Assembly (NCBI GenBank): GCA_041913505.1
Contig: JAYSFC010000023.1
Span: 1 to 36,324, forward strand
DNA from: JAYSFC01 sp041913505
Lineage (GTDB): Bacteria > Pseudomonadota > Gammaproteobacteria > Burkholderiales > Burkholderiaceae_C
Length of the DNA: 36,324 nt
Reading direction: 5' to 3'
Numbering within the stretch: the stretch's first letter is position 1; each line of letters starts with the position of its first letter. The notes beneath the pieces are model-generated. The model was not told where the DNA came from and made no database searches. It saw only the letters and a program-made list of their open reading frames with translations. Of the stretch, positions 15,811 to 23,573 are shown in pieces. A program made the position numbers and the translations under genes.

Positions 15811-16758
15811 GGCGAGGCCCGCAGCGCTTTTGGCCGTGCGCCCACGGGTGGCGGCCGTGCGCCTTAGCGCAGGGGCGGCGATCTGGTGCTCGAAATCCTC
15901 CCACAGCGCGTCGCGCCGTGCGAGCGCCTCCGACACGCTTTCGTGCCGCAACTGGGCCACGGCCGAGACCAGCGCGTTGCACAGGAAGAACGCCGCTGTG
16001 TAGGAGTGGAATGGAGAGGCGTTCGAGGTGCGCACCTGCAGCCAGTGGTGGGCTAGCGGCACGAGCGGCGAGGCCGGGCCGTCGGTGATCGCCAGCACCT
16101 GGCCGCCCGCCTCGCGAAAGCGCCGCGCCACCTGCACGGTGCCGCGCGCGTAGCGGCTCACGCTGAAGGTGACGAGCACGTCCTCGGGCCGCACCCACAG
16201 CAACTGGTCCGCGGGTGAGACCGCGCCCGCGTCGAGCTCCTGCACACCGGGGCGGCACATGTTGAGGTGCAGCGCGAGCCAGGCTGCCACGGGGGCGCTG
16301 TTGATCTGTGCAAGCACGTAGATGCGCTCGCCCGTGTCCTGCGCCAGCCGCCGTGCCATGGCCTCGAAGGCCGCCATGTCCAGCCCTTCGCGCGTGGCCT
16401 GGATGTTGTGCTGGTCGTGCAGCAGGGTGTCGTCCACGCACTCGCGCGGGCTGCGCTGTGTGCCGATGGTCACGGGCGCGCGCTGCGCTGCGGTCTGCAG
16501 CAGCGCGGTGACCTCGCCGCGTGCCTCGCGCTGGACCTCGGCATAGCTCGCATAGCCGAGCTTGGCGAACAGGCGCACCACGGTGGAGGCGCTCGTGCCC
16601 GTGCGCGCCGCCAGCGCCGTGGCGGATTCGAGCAGCACATGCGGGTAGTCGTGCCCCAGCGCGTGGGCGAGGGCCTGCTCGCTGGCCGTGAGGTCCGCGC
16701 TTTGGCGCGCAAGCCGTTCAGGCAGCAGGCCCGATGGGTTTTGCAATGATGATTTCAT
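15793..16758 (-). CDS. MurR/RpiR-family transcriptional regulator
   Basis: A 321-residue regulator with an N-terminal RpiR helix-turn-helix (about residues 40-75, with LAARTGTSASTVVRLFAKLGY) and a C-terminal SIS domain (about 130-270, with VLVTFSVSRYARGTVQVARRF) that binds phospho-sugars or other small ligands in known relatives. The start at 16758 (MKSSLQ) fits the family; the frame stays open 22 codons further. It is divergent from the M20 peptidase gene with 89 bases between starts, so it probably controls that gene and TctC. Its last codons pass through a run of eight A and its stop lies in the loop of the shared terminator. Confidence 0.9.
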   Translation of the reverse strand: MKSSLQNPSGLLPERLARQSADLTASEQALAHALGHDYPHVLLESATALAARTGTSASTVVRLFAKLGYASYAEVQREARGEVTALLQTAAQRAPVTIGTQRSPRECVDDTLLHDQHNIQATREGLDMAAFEAMARRLAQDTGERIYVLAQINSAPVAAWLALHLNMCRPGVQELDAGAVSPADQLLWVRPEDVLVTFSVSRYARGTVQVARRFREAGGQVLAITDGPASPLVPLAHHWLQVRTSNASPFHSYTAAFFLCNALVSAVAQLRHESVSEALARRDALWEDFEHQIAAPALRRTAATRGRTAKSAAGLAQKKGR

Positions 16759-16777
16759 TGATGTATGTTTTATGAAA
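16753..16777. promoter_or_regulatory. Possible RpiR-type operator in divergent promoter region
   Basis: TTTCAT at 16753-16758 and ATGAAA at 16772-16777 form an inverted repeat 13 bases apart, overlapping the start codon of the RpiR-type gene. MurR/RpiR proteins often bind sites with TGAAA/TTTCA arms. The whole region 16741-16795 is unusually AT-rich and must contain both divergent promoters. No -35/-10 pair is convincing. Confidence 0.35.
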
Positions 16778-16847
16778 AACGTATTGCAAACACGAAATGC
16801 ACGTGCAACACTGCCGCCATCCACTTCGCCCAGAGTCTTTCACAACC

Positions 16848-18017
16848 ATGCAGGATACCCTTGAAGAAAGTCGTGCGCAGCAGCGCGCACGCCTCCTCGA
16901 CTGGCTGGCTGGCCAGCAGCAGGCCATGCAAGATCTATTGCAGAAAGTGGTCAACATTGACAGCGGCAGCCGCGACGAGGCTGGCGTGACGGCCGTGGCC
17001 CAGGCGCTGGGCGAGCGGCTCGAGGCTGCGGGCGTGCTCGTGCGCTTTGAGCGTGTGCCGGGCTACGGAGTACTGCTGCACGCCGATGTTCCGGGACCGA
17101 GCGAGGGCGCGCCCATCCTGCTCATGGGCCACATGGACACGGTCTATCCCGCAGGCACCGTGGCACGTCGTCCCTTCCGCATGGAGGACGGTCGTGCCTA
17201 TGGCCCTGGTGTGGCCGACATGAAATCGGGCCTGGTGCTCAACGTGTTCGTGGCCGAGGCCTTCGCGCGCTGCGGTGGCCTGCGCGCGCCGCTCAGGCTC
17301 TTCTTCTCGTGCGACGAGGAGATCGGCTCGCCTGCCACGCGCGAGCGCATCATGGAGGTGGCGCGCGGCGCGCGCGCCGTGTTCAATGCCGAGCCGGGTC
17401 GCGTGAGCGGCAACCTCGTCACGAGCCGCAAGGGCTCGATGGCGATCGAGTTCGAGGTCGAGGGTGTGGCCGCGCACGCGGGCATCAACCACGCGGCTGG
17501 CGCGAGCGCGCTGGAGGCCCTGGCGCGCAAGATCCTCGCGCTGCACGCGCTCACCGACCCCGCCACGGGCGTGACCACCAACGTGGGCGTGGTCCACGGC
17601 GGCATCGTTCCCAACATGGTGGCGCCGCACGCCAAGGCCGAGCTGGACGTGCGCTATACGGCCGATACCGACCCCGATGCGTTGCTCGAGCGCATCCGCG
17701 CCATCGTCGAGGAAGAGTCCCTGCCGCGCACGTGCGGGCGCATCACCGGCGCGCGCCGCACCCTGCCCATGGCGCCCACGCCGGACGCACTGCTCGCGCT
17801 GTACCAGCGCGGCGCGCAGTCGCTGGGCTTCGACGTGCAGGGCGAGTTCACGGGTGGCGCGGCCGACAGCGGCCTCACGGCTTCGGTGGGCGTGCCCACG
17901 CTGTGCGGAACGGGGCCTGTGGGCGGGCACGCCCACACCGAACGCGAGTACTGCGAGCTGGCTACCTTCGTGCCGCGCGCGCAGGCCGTGGCCCTGGCCG
18001 TGTTCGACCATCCTTGA
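16848..18017 (+). CDS. M20 family peptidase, glutamate-carboxypeptidase (CPG2) type
   Basis: A 389-residue di-zinc peptidase of the M20 family. Metal ligands and catalytic residues are all seen: His95 and Asp97 in MGHMDTV, bridging Asp124 in GVADMKSG, the catalytic Glu157 with Glu158 in CDEEIGS, Glu182 in NAEPGR, and His in GGHAHTE near the end. The dimerisation lid lies between about 190 and 300. CPG2-like enzymes remove C-terminal glutamate from folates or other N-acyl or peptidyl glutamates. No signal peptide is visible, so it likely works in the cytosol. It is divergent from an RpiR-type regulator and followed by a TctC-like gene, near a glutamate importer. Confidence 0.9.
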   Translation: MQDTLEESRAQQRARLLDWLAGQQQAMQDLLQKVVNIDSGSRDEAGVTAVAQALGERLEAAGVLVRFERVPGYGVLLHADVPGPSEGAPILLMGHMDTVYPAGTVARRPFRMEDGRAYGPGVADMKSGLVLNVFVAEAFARCGGLRAPLRLFFSCDEEIGSPATRERIMEVARGARAVFNAEPGRVSGNLVTSRKGSMAIEFEVEGVAAHAGINHAAGASALEALARKILALHALTDPATGVTTNVGVVHGGIVPNMVAPHAKAELDVRYTADTDPDALLERIRAIVEEESLPRTCGRITGARRTLPMAPTPDALLALYQRGAQSLGFDVQGEFTGGAADSGLTASVGVPTLCGTGPVGGHAHTEREYCELATFVPRAQAVALAVFDHP

Positions 18018-18043
18018 TTCCTGTATCCATGAAAGACGTGACC

Positions 18044-19042
18044 ATGCAGCATCTGCAATCCACCCGCCGCCAACTCCTGGGTGCCGGCCTGGGGCTGGGC
18101 CTCGCCGGCCTGGCGCCACTGGCCGCGCAGGCCGATGAGAAATACCCCTCGCGCCCGATCACGCTCGTCGTGCCGTTCCCGCCGGGCGGCTCGGTGGACA
18201 TCATGGCGCGCCAGTACTCGGAGCCGCTGTCGCGGGTTCTGGGCGTGCCCATCGTGGTCGAGAACCGCCCCGGCGCGGGCGGCTCGGTCGCCTCGCTGGG
18301 TGTGGCGCGCGCCAAGCCCGATGGCTATACGCTGGTCGTGTCGTCGCAGAGCAGCCACCTGGCCAATCCGCTCACGCAGCCCAAGGTGGGCTACGACCCG
18401 ATCAAGGACTTCGAGAACATCGCCATCCTGGGCCGCCAGCCCAACGCGCTGGTGGTGCACTCCAGCCTGCCGATCAAGAGCTTCAAGGAGTTCCTCGACT
18501 ACGCCAGAAAGAACCCAGGCAAGCTCAACTACGGCAGCGGCGGCGTCGGCAGCATGGGCCAGCTCAACGTGGAGATGCTCAAGGCCGCCACGGGCATCTA
18601 CACCACGCACATCCCTTACCGCGGCGGTACGCCGCTGATCACGGCCGTGCTGGGCAACGAGGTGCAGTTCATCCTCGACAACCTGGTCATCATGCTGCCG
18701 CACATCCAGGCGGGCAAGGTGCGCGCACTGGCCGTGGCTTCGGAGCAGCGCCTGCCGCAGCTGCCCGACGTGCCCACCATGGCCGAGGTGGGCTATCCCC
18801 AGCTCAACCTGAGTTCATGGACCGGCCTGGCCGCGCCCGGCGGCACGCCAGAACCCATCGTGCAGACGCTGTACAAGGCGGTGCGGCAGGTTGCCACTTC
18901 GCCGGCCATGCTGGCCAACCTCAAGGACCGGGGTGTCATCGCCCCCGAGGAAATGCCCCCGGCCGCGTTCGAGAAGATGATGGCCGAACGCCTCGCCAAG
19001 TTCGGCGACGTGGTGCGCAAGGCGGGCATCACCGCCGAGTGA
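18044..19042 (+). CDS. Tripartite tricarboxylate transporter receptor (TctC/Bug family)
   Basis: A 332-residue periplasmic binding protein of the Bug/TctC family. A twin-arginine-like signal peptide (STRRQLLGAG, cleavage near AAQA-D) opens it; YPSRPITLVVPFPPGGSVD, VENRPGAGGS and YTLVVSSQSSH are family marks of the ligand site. No TctA or TctB membrane genes are next to it, which is usual for the many orphan Bug proteins of Burkholderiales. The start at 18044 has a weak GAAAG upstream; ATG 18029 in frame is the alternative. It lies 26 bases after the M20 gene and is probably in the same transcript. Ligand unknown; an organic acid or amino acid is likely. Confidence 0.9.
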   Translation: MQHLQSTRRQLLGAGLGLGLAGLAPLAAQADEKYPSRPITLVVPFPPGGSVDIMARQYSEPLSRVLGVPIVVENRPGAGGSVASLGVARAKPDGYTLVVSSQSSHLANPLTQPKVGYDPIKDFENIAILGRQPNALVVHSSLPIKSFKEFLDYARKNPGKLNYGSGGVGSMGQLNVEMLKAATGIYTTHIPYRGGTPLITAVLGNEVQFILDNLVIMLPHIQAGKVRALAVASEQRLPQLPDVPTMAEVGYPQLNLSSWTGLAAPGGTPEPIVQTLYKAVRQVATSPAMLANLKDRGVIAPEEMPPAAFEKMMAERLAKFGDVVRKAGITAE

Positions 19043-19501
19043 TCAGGTCGTCACTCGCGGGACGCTCCGGCGCACGGCTTCCGCGACGATCGGTGGGCAA
19101 CCCGGTACGAGATCCAGGCGCGGCCAGGCCTGGGGCAGCATGTCCGCGAAGCGGGCCCCCAGCCGGAGGATGAAGAACGCCATTTCGCCGACCCTGCCGT
19201 CGCCGGTGGCGACGTTGATCCGGCCATCGATGAAGGGATGCGACAGGGCGCGCTGCTGCATCAAGATGGCCTGGACCAGCGGGTCATCTTCCGTGCCGCG
19301 GCACATGCCGGTCACCGCCACGCGGGAGTACACGGCCTTGCGGTCGGCCGGCGTGCGCGGATTGCTGGCCGCCACCGTGTAGTACCACTGGATGTAGCTG
19401 ACGTCGACGGGCAGGTTGTTCTGGCCGCCCTTGCCGACGGAGCAGTCGAGGTTCCACTGGAAATGGGCGCCGGCGCCGAAATGGTGGATGAACGGCTTCA
19501 T
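19043..19501 (-). CDS. Uncharacterised 152-residue protein
   Basis: I do not recognise this family. It is a soluble-looking protein with no signal peptide or membrane span. The N-terminus HHFGAGAHFQWNLDCSVGKGG is Gly- and His-rich; the middle has SYIQWYYTVAASNPRT and a TGMCRGTEDDPLVQAILMQQRAL helix. AAAGGGA stands at the right distance before the ATG (about 19509-19515), supporting expression. Its stop abuts the TctC stop, the two TGA codons forming TGATCA at 19040-19045. It is divergent from pyrC. The coding call rests on the ribosome site, the lack of a better overlapping frame and an ordinary amino-acid composition. Confidence 0.7.
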   Translation of the reverse strand: MKPFIHHFGAGAHFQWNLDCSVGKGGQNNLPVDVSYIQWYYTVAASNPRTPADRKAVYSRVAVTGMCRGTEDDPLVQAILMQQRALSHPFIDGRINVATGDGRVGEMAFFILRLGARFADMLPQAWPRLDLVPGCPPIVAEAVRRSVPRVTT

Positions 19502-19694
19502 GGGGAGGTCCCTTTCGCATCAGGTCTGGTGGGTGGCACGGTCGGGCGATGCGTGCGGGACAGCGTCCCATGCCTGGGCGCGGTGCCGCTGTGCGTGAAG
19601 GCCCGTCCCGGCGGGCCCGGTACGCAACGGACGAAAGGCATCCTACCGGCAACGGTCTGGCAAGACAACATGGCGGGTGGGACAATGCGGCCCC

Positions 19695-20735
19695 ATGACC
19701 GAGCCCTTTCAGACTCTCACCCTCACCCGCCCGGACGACTGGCACCTGCATGTGCGCGACGGCGACCCGCTGCACACCGTCGTGCCGCACACGGCCGCGC
19801 AGTTCGGCCGCGCCATCATCATGCCCAACCTGCGCCCGCCCGTGACCACGGCTGCGCAGGCCCTGGCGTACAAACAGCGCATCCTGGCGGCCGTGCCCGC
19901 CGGCGTGCAGTTCGAGCCGCTGATGACGCTGTACCTCACCGACAACCTGCCGCCCGAGGAAATCGCGCGGGCCAAGGATGCTGGCGTGGTCGCGTGCAAG
20001 CTCTACCCCGCGGGCGCCACGACGAACAGCGATGCGGGCGTGACCGACCTGCGCAAAACCTACAAGACGCTGGAGGCCATGCAGAAGGCGGGCTTGCTGC
20101 TGCTGGTGCACGGCGAGGTCACGAGCAGCGATATCGACCTGTTCGACCGCGAGGCCGTGTTCATCGACCGGCAGCTCATCCCGCTGCGCCGCGACTTTCC
20201 TGAGCTCAAGATCGTCTTCGAGCACATCACCACGAAGGAAGCCGCCGACTACGTGGCCGGTAGCAGCGCGCACACTGCCGCCACCATCACGGCCCACCAC
20301 CTGCTCTACAACCGCAACGCCATTTTCACGGGCGGCATCCGCCCGCACTACTACTGCCTGCCCGTGCTCAAGCGCGAAACGCACCGCCAGGCGCTCGTGG
20401 CCGCGGCCACCAGCGGCTCGCCCAAGTTCTTCCTGGGCACCGACAGCGCACCGCACCCGGCGCACCTCAAGGAGCACGCCACTGGCTGCGCGGGCTGCTA
20501 CACGGCGCATGCGGCCATCGAGATGTATGCCGAGGCCTTCGACAACGCCGGTGCGCTCGACAAGCTCGAAGGCTTTGCGAGCTTCCATGGCCCCGCGTTC
20601 TACGGCCTGCCGCGCAACGCCGGCACCATCACGTTGCGCCGCGAGTCCTGGACGCCACCCGACAGCTTCGCGTTCGGCGAAGCCGAGCTCAAGCCTCTGC
20701 GCGCGGGCGAAGCGCTGCCGTGGCGGCTGGTCTAG
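19695..20735 (+). CDS. pyrC: Dihydroorotase
   Basis: A 346-residue class II dihydroorotase that closes carbamoyl aspartate to dihydroorotate in pyrimidine synthesis. Every zinc-site residue of the E. coli enzyme is at the same number: His17/His19 in DWHLHVRDG (one off), carboxylated Lys102 in ACKLYPAG, His139 in LLVHGE, His177 in FEHITT and Asp250 in LGTDSAPH. The start at 19695 (MTEPFQ) fits the family length of about 345. It overlaps the downstream DUF3025 gene by 16 bases. It is cytosolic and dimeric in known relatives. Confidence 0.97.
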   Translation: MTEPFQTLTLTRPDDWHLHVRDGDPLHTVVPHTAAQFGRAIIMPNLRPPVTTAAQALAYKQRILAAVPAGVQFEPLMTLYLTDNLPPEEIARAKDAGVVACKLYPAGATTNSDAGVTDLRKTYKTLEAMQKAGLLLLVHGEVTSSDIDLFDREAVFIDRQLIPLRRDFPELKIVFEHITTKEAADYVAGSSAHTAATITAHHLLYNRNAIFTGGIRPHYYCLPVLKRETHRQALVAAATSGSPKFFLGTDSAPHPAHLKEHATGCAGCYTAHAAIEMYAEAFDNAGALDKLEGFASFHGPAFYGLPRNAGTITLRRESWTPPDSFAFGEAELKPLRAGEALPWRLV

Positions 20736-21490
20736 GCGCCATTGACTGGGGCGCCCCCTGGCTGGCGGGCCTGCCGCGCGTGCCGGCACATGCTGGGGCG
20801 GTTCATGAAGCGCTCAACGGCGCCTGCAGGCCGGACAGCCCCGTGCGCTTCGTGCCGCAGTCGGACCTGCCCGAGGGCCGGGCCTATGAGTCCTTCATTA
20901 ACCGCACGGGCCGCGTGCCTACGCGCGACAACCTGCACGACTTTTTCAACGGCCTCGTCTGGCTGCGCTTTCCGCAGGCCAAGCGGCGGTTGAACCAGTT
21001 GCAGGCGCAGGCCATCGCTGCGCAGGGCATTGGCGGCACGCGCGGACCGGTGCGCGACGCCGTGACGGTGTTCGATGAGAACGGCGCCGTGCTCATCGCG
21101 CCCGATGCGCTGTGGGATGCGTTGGCCGCGCGCCAGTGGCGGCGGCTGTTCGTCGAGCTGCGGCCGCTCTGGGGCCAGGCGCGGCTCATGGTGTTCGGCC
21201 ACGCGCTGCTGGAGCAGCTGGTTTTTCCGCGTAAACCGCTCACAGCGCATGTGTATCGGGCGCAATATGCTATCAAATCAGGAGTTGATGTGGATGCCTG
21301 GCTTGCAGCCGATCTCGATGCGCAGCACCTGGCGTGCAAGCCGTTCTCGCCGCTGCCCGTGCTTGGCGTGCCGGGCTGGTGGCCCGAAAACGAGAACTTT
21401 TCCTTCTATGATGACTCCTTCGTGTTCCGCAGCGCGCGCCCCGCACAACCACCACAACAGGGCCGCCGCGACATGACGCACGCCGCTTGA
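20720..21490 (+). CDS. DUF3025 domain protein
   Basis: A 256-residue protein of the DUF3025 family, function unknown. Typical sequence includes SDLPEGRAYESFINRTGRVP, NLHDFFNGLVWLRFPQAKRRLN and VPGWWPENEN. I use the GTG at 20720, inside the end of pyrC, because family-like sequence begins at once. No signal peptide or membrane span is seen. Codons near residues 183-190 coincide with a short interspersed repeat (see 21268-21288), giving AIKSGVDVD. It is translationally coupled to pyrC and followed by htpX after 84 bases. Confidence 0.85.
   Translation: MAAGLGAIDWGAPWLAGLPRVPAHAGAVHEALNGACRPDSPVRFVPQSDLPEGRAYESFINRTGRVPTRDNLHDFFNGLVWLRFPQAKRRLNQLQAQAIAAQGIGGTRGPVRDAVTVFDENGAVLIAPDALWDALAARQWRRLFVELRPLWGQARLMVFGHALLEQLVFPRKPLTAHVYRAQYAIKSGVDVDAWLAADLDAQHLACKPFSPLPVLGVPGWWPENENFSFYDDSFVFRSARPAQPPQQGRRDMTHAA
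21268..21288 (+). repeat. Short interspersed repeat inside DUF3025 gene
   Basis: TGCTATCAAATCAGGAGTTGA here matches the intergenic copy at 31096 (TGCTATAAAATTAGTAGCTTT) in 16 of 21 positions, with the pattern TGCTAT-x-AAAT-x-AG-x-AG. It is AT-rich compared with the codons around it and is read in frame. Confidence 0.6.
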
Positions 21491-21574
21491 AGCGGCCGGC
21501 GCAACCCCCATCTGCCCATCTGCATCTCGCAGCGCATGCCGCTGCCATCTTTGCATCTCCGTGGAGAACCCTCG

Positions 21575-22450
21575 ATGAAACGCATTGTTCTGTTCCTGTT
21601 GACCAACATCGCCGTGGTGGCGGTGCTGGGCATCGTCGCCAGCCTGCTGGGCGTCAACCGCTTTCTTACCGCCAACGGCCTCAACCTGGGGGCGCTGCTG
21701 GGCTTCGCCTTCGTGATGGGTTTCGGCGGCGCCATCATCTCGCTGCTCATCAGCAAGCCCATGGCCAAATGGAGCTCGGGCGTGCAGGTGATCGACGGCT
21801 CGGGCTCGCCCGACGAGCGCTGGATCGTCGACACCGTACGCGGCTTTGCCGACAAGGCTGGCATCGGCATGCCCGAGGTGGGCATCTTCGAGGGTGATCC
21901 CAATGCCTTCGCCACGGGCGCGTTCAAGAACTCGGCCCTGGTGGCTGTGTCCACGGGCCTGCTGCAGAACATGACGCGCGAGGAGGTCGAGGCCGTGATC
22001 GGCCACGAGGTGGCGCATATCGCCAACGGCGACATGGTCACCATGACGCTGATCCAGGGCGTGATGAACACCTTTGTCGTGTTCCTGTCGCGCGTGATCG
22101 GCTACGCTGTGGACAGCTTCCTGCGCCGCGGCGACGACCGTGAGTCCTCGGGCCCCGGCATCGGCTACATGGTCACCACCATCGTGCTCGACATCGTGCT
22201 GGGCTTCGTGGCCGCGATCATCGTGGCCTGGTTCTCGCGTCAGCGGGAGTTCCGCGCCGACGCGGGCGCCGCGCAGCTCATGGGCCGTCGTCAGCCCATG
22301 ATCAATGCCCTGTCGCGCCTGGGTGGCCTGCATCCGGCTGAGCTGCCCAAGAGCATGGCGGCTTTGGGCATTGCGGGTGGCATCGGCCAACTGTTCTCCA
22401 CCCACCCGCCCATCGAAGAGCGCATCGCCGCGCTGCAGTCGCTCTCCTGA
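21575..22450 (+). CDS. htpX: Membrane zinc protease HtpX
   Basis: A 291-residue M48 peptidase of the inner membrane, part of envelope protein quality control. The zinc motif HEVAH at residues 144-148 and the third ligand Glu225 in QREFRAD are present. Membrane spans are near residues 4-25 and 38-58, with two more between about 157 and 220. The start MKRIVLFLLTN is the family start, with GTGGAGA at 21561-21567 as ribosome site. A strong terminator follows 18 bases after the stop. Confidence 0.96.
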   Translation: MKRIVLFLLTNIAVVAVLGIVASLLGVNRFLTANGLNLGALLGFAFVMGFGGAIISLLISKPMAKWSSGVQVIDGSGSPDERWIVDTVRGFADKAGIGMPEVGIFEGDPNAFATGAFKNSALVAVSTGLLQNMTREEVEAVIGHEVAHIANGDMVTMTLIQGVMNTFVVFLSRVIGYAVDSFLRRGDDRESSGPGIGYMVTTIVLDIVLGFVAAIIVAWFSRQREFRADAGAAQLMGRRQPMINALSRLGGLHPAELPKSMAALGIAGGIGQLFSTHPPIEERIAALQSLS

Positions 22451-22468
22451 CCGCCGCGCACGCCCTCT

Positions 22469-22500
22469 AAAAACGCCGCAGAATCCTGCGGCGTTTTTTT
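22469..22500 (+). terminator. Intrinsic terminator after htpX
   Basis: AAACGCCGCAG at 22471-22481 pairs perfectly with CTGCGGCGTTT at 22486-22496 around a 4-base loop, followed by a T run to 22500. It is 18 bases downstream of the htpX stop. Confidence 0.93.
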
Positions 22501-22718
22501 GTTCAAGGCACTGTTTGTTACATCAGGGCCATGGCCCATAAAGTGGTGCTTCAATGCCCATCCAAGGCGTGTGCGTTGCCGCGCGTGGGAGGAGCACGGG
22601 CCCTGTGCCCAACTGCTTCAGGCGGTTGCCGGACTTTACGGACGCTTTACGCCCCGGGGGTCAACAGCGCCCTGCAGAAGGCGTTGAATGGAGGGACGTA
22701 TTCGAACAGGAGCCCAAC

Positions 22719-23084
22719 ATGTCTGTCTCCCTCCGCCCCGCCCGCCGTTCTTGGCGCGGTGCCCTGGCTGCTGCCGCACTGGGCGGCGGCCTGCTGCTCA
22801 CCGGCTGCGTTGTCGCGCCGGTGGGCCCTGCCTATCCGGTGGCCGAGGCGACCGTGGTCGCCCCTTACGCGCCACCGCCGCCGCAGTACGAAGTGATTGG
22901 CGTGGCGCCGTCGCCGGTGTCAGTGTGGATCGGCGGCTACTGGGGCTGGGGCGGCGGCGGCTACCGTTGGAACCCGGGGCACTGGAGTGCGCCGCCGCGC
23001 CCGGGCTACGTGTGGCACCCGCACACCTGGTCGCAAGGGCGGGGCGGCTGGGTTTATGGCGGCGGCCGCTGGGGCCCGCGCTGA
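22719..23084 (+). CDS. YXWGXW-repeat lipoprotein
   Basis: A 121-residue predicted lipoprotein. The signal peptide ends in the lipobox LTGC (Cys at about residue 33 from ATG 22719). After a Pro/Ala linker come aromatic repeats of the YxWxxGxW type: YRWNPGHW, YVWHPHTW and WVYGGGRW. Such proteins are widespread in Proteobacteria envelopes; function is unknown. The start is set by AGGAG at 22708-22712; the frame is open further upstream but without a ribosome site. It ends 18 bases from the convergent SnoaL-like gene. Confidence 0.87.
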   Translation: MSVSLRPARRSWRGALAAAALGGGLLLTGCVVAPVGPAYPVAEATVVAPYAPPPPQYEVIGVAPSPVSVWIGGYWGWGGGGYRWNPGHWSAPPRPGYVWHPHTWSQGRGGWVYGGGRWGPR

Positions 23085-23102
23085 CCGGGGCGGCCGGGGC
23101 CT

Positions 23103-23543
23103 TCAGGCCTTGGCCTTGAACGCGGGCAGTTGATCGCCCAGGCGCCTGCCCATCTCGGCGCCCAGCGCCTGCAGGCCGCTCATCGGGCGGACCATGACCT
23201 CGAATTCCACGATCTGGCCCTGTTCGTTGAAGCGGATGAGGTCGATGCCCTTGAGCTGCTTGTCCTCAACTTCGGCGCTGAACTCCAGCACCACGCTCAG
23301 GCCGTCGTCGGTGGCGAGCTGCCGGTGGTAGGTGAAGTTCTTGAACACTTGGATGACGGTGGACAACGCCAGGATCAGCGCGGGCGCCGGGGTATAGGCC
23401 GTGTGTGCCATGGGGGAGCGGAACACGGCATCGGGGTGGACGATGGCGTGAAGTCCGCCCAGGTCGTTACTGGCGATCATCTGGTGCCATCGGTCGAGCG
23501 ACTCGGCGACGGCGGGGTGGACGTTCTGCGGGAATTGCGACAT
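23103..23543 (-). CDS. SnoaL/NTF2-like protein
   Basis: A 146-residue protein with the cone-shaped NTF2/SnoaL fold: an N-terminal helix with RWHQMIASNDLGGLHAIVHPDAVFRSP, then strands ending in IDLIRFNEQGQIVEFEVMVRP. Members bind small hydrophobic compounds and can be isomerases, cyclases or accessory proteins; no function can be fixed here. It is 30 bases downstream of the 2,4-dienoyl-CoA reductase gene on the same strand and so is likely under the same PadR-type control. Confidence 0.85.
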   Translation of the reverse strand: MSQFPQNVHPAVAESLDRWHQMIASNDLGGLHAIVHPDAVFRSPMAHTAYTPAPALILALSTVIQVFKNFTYHRQLATDDGLSVVLEFSAEVEDKQLKGIDLIRFNEQGQIVEFEVMVRPMSGLQALGAEMGRRLGDQLPAFKAKA

Positions 23544-23573
23544 GGGCCGTTTCCTGGTGTGTGATGGGAAGAG

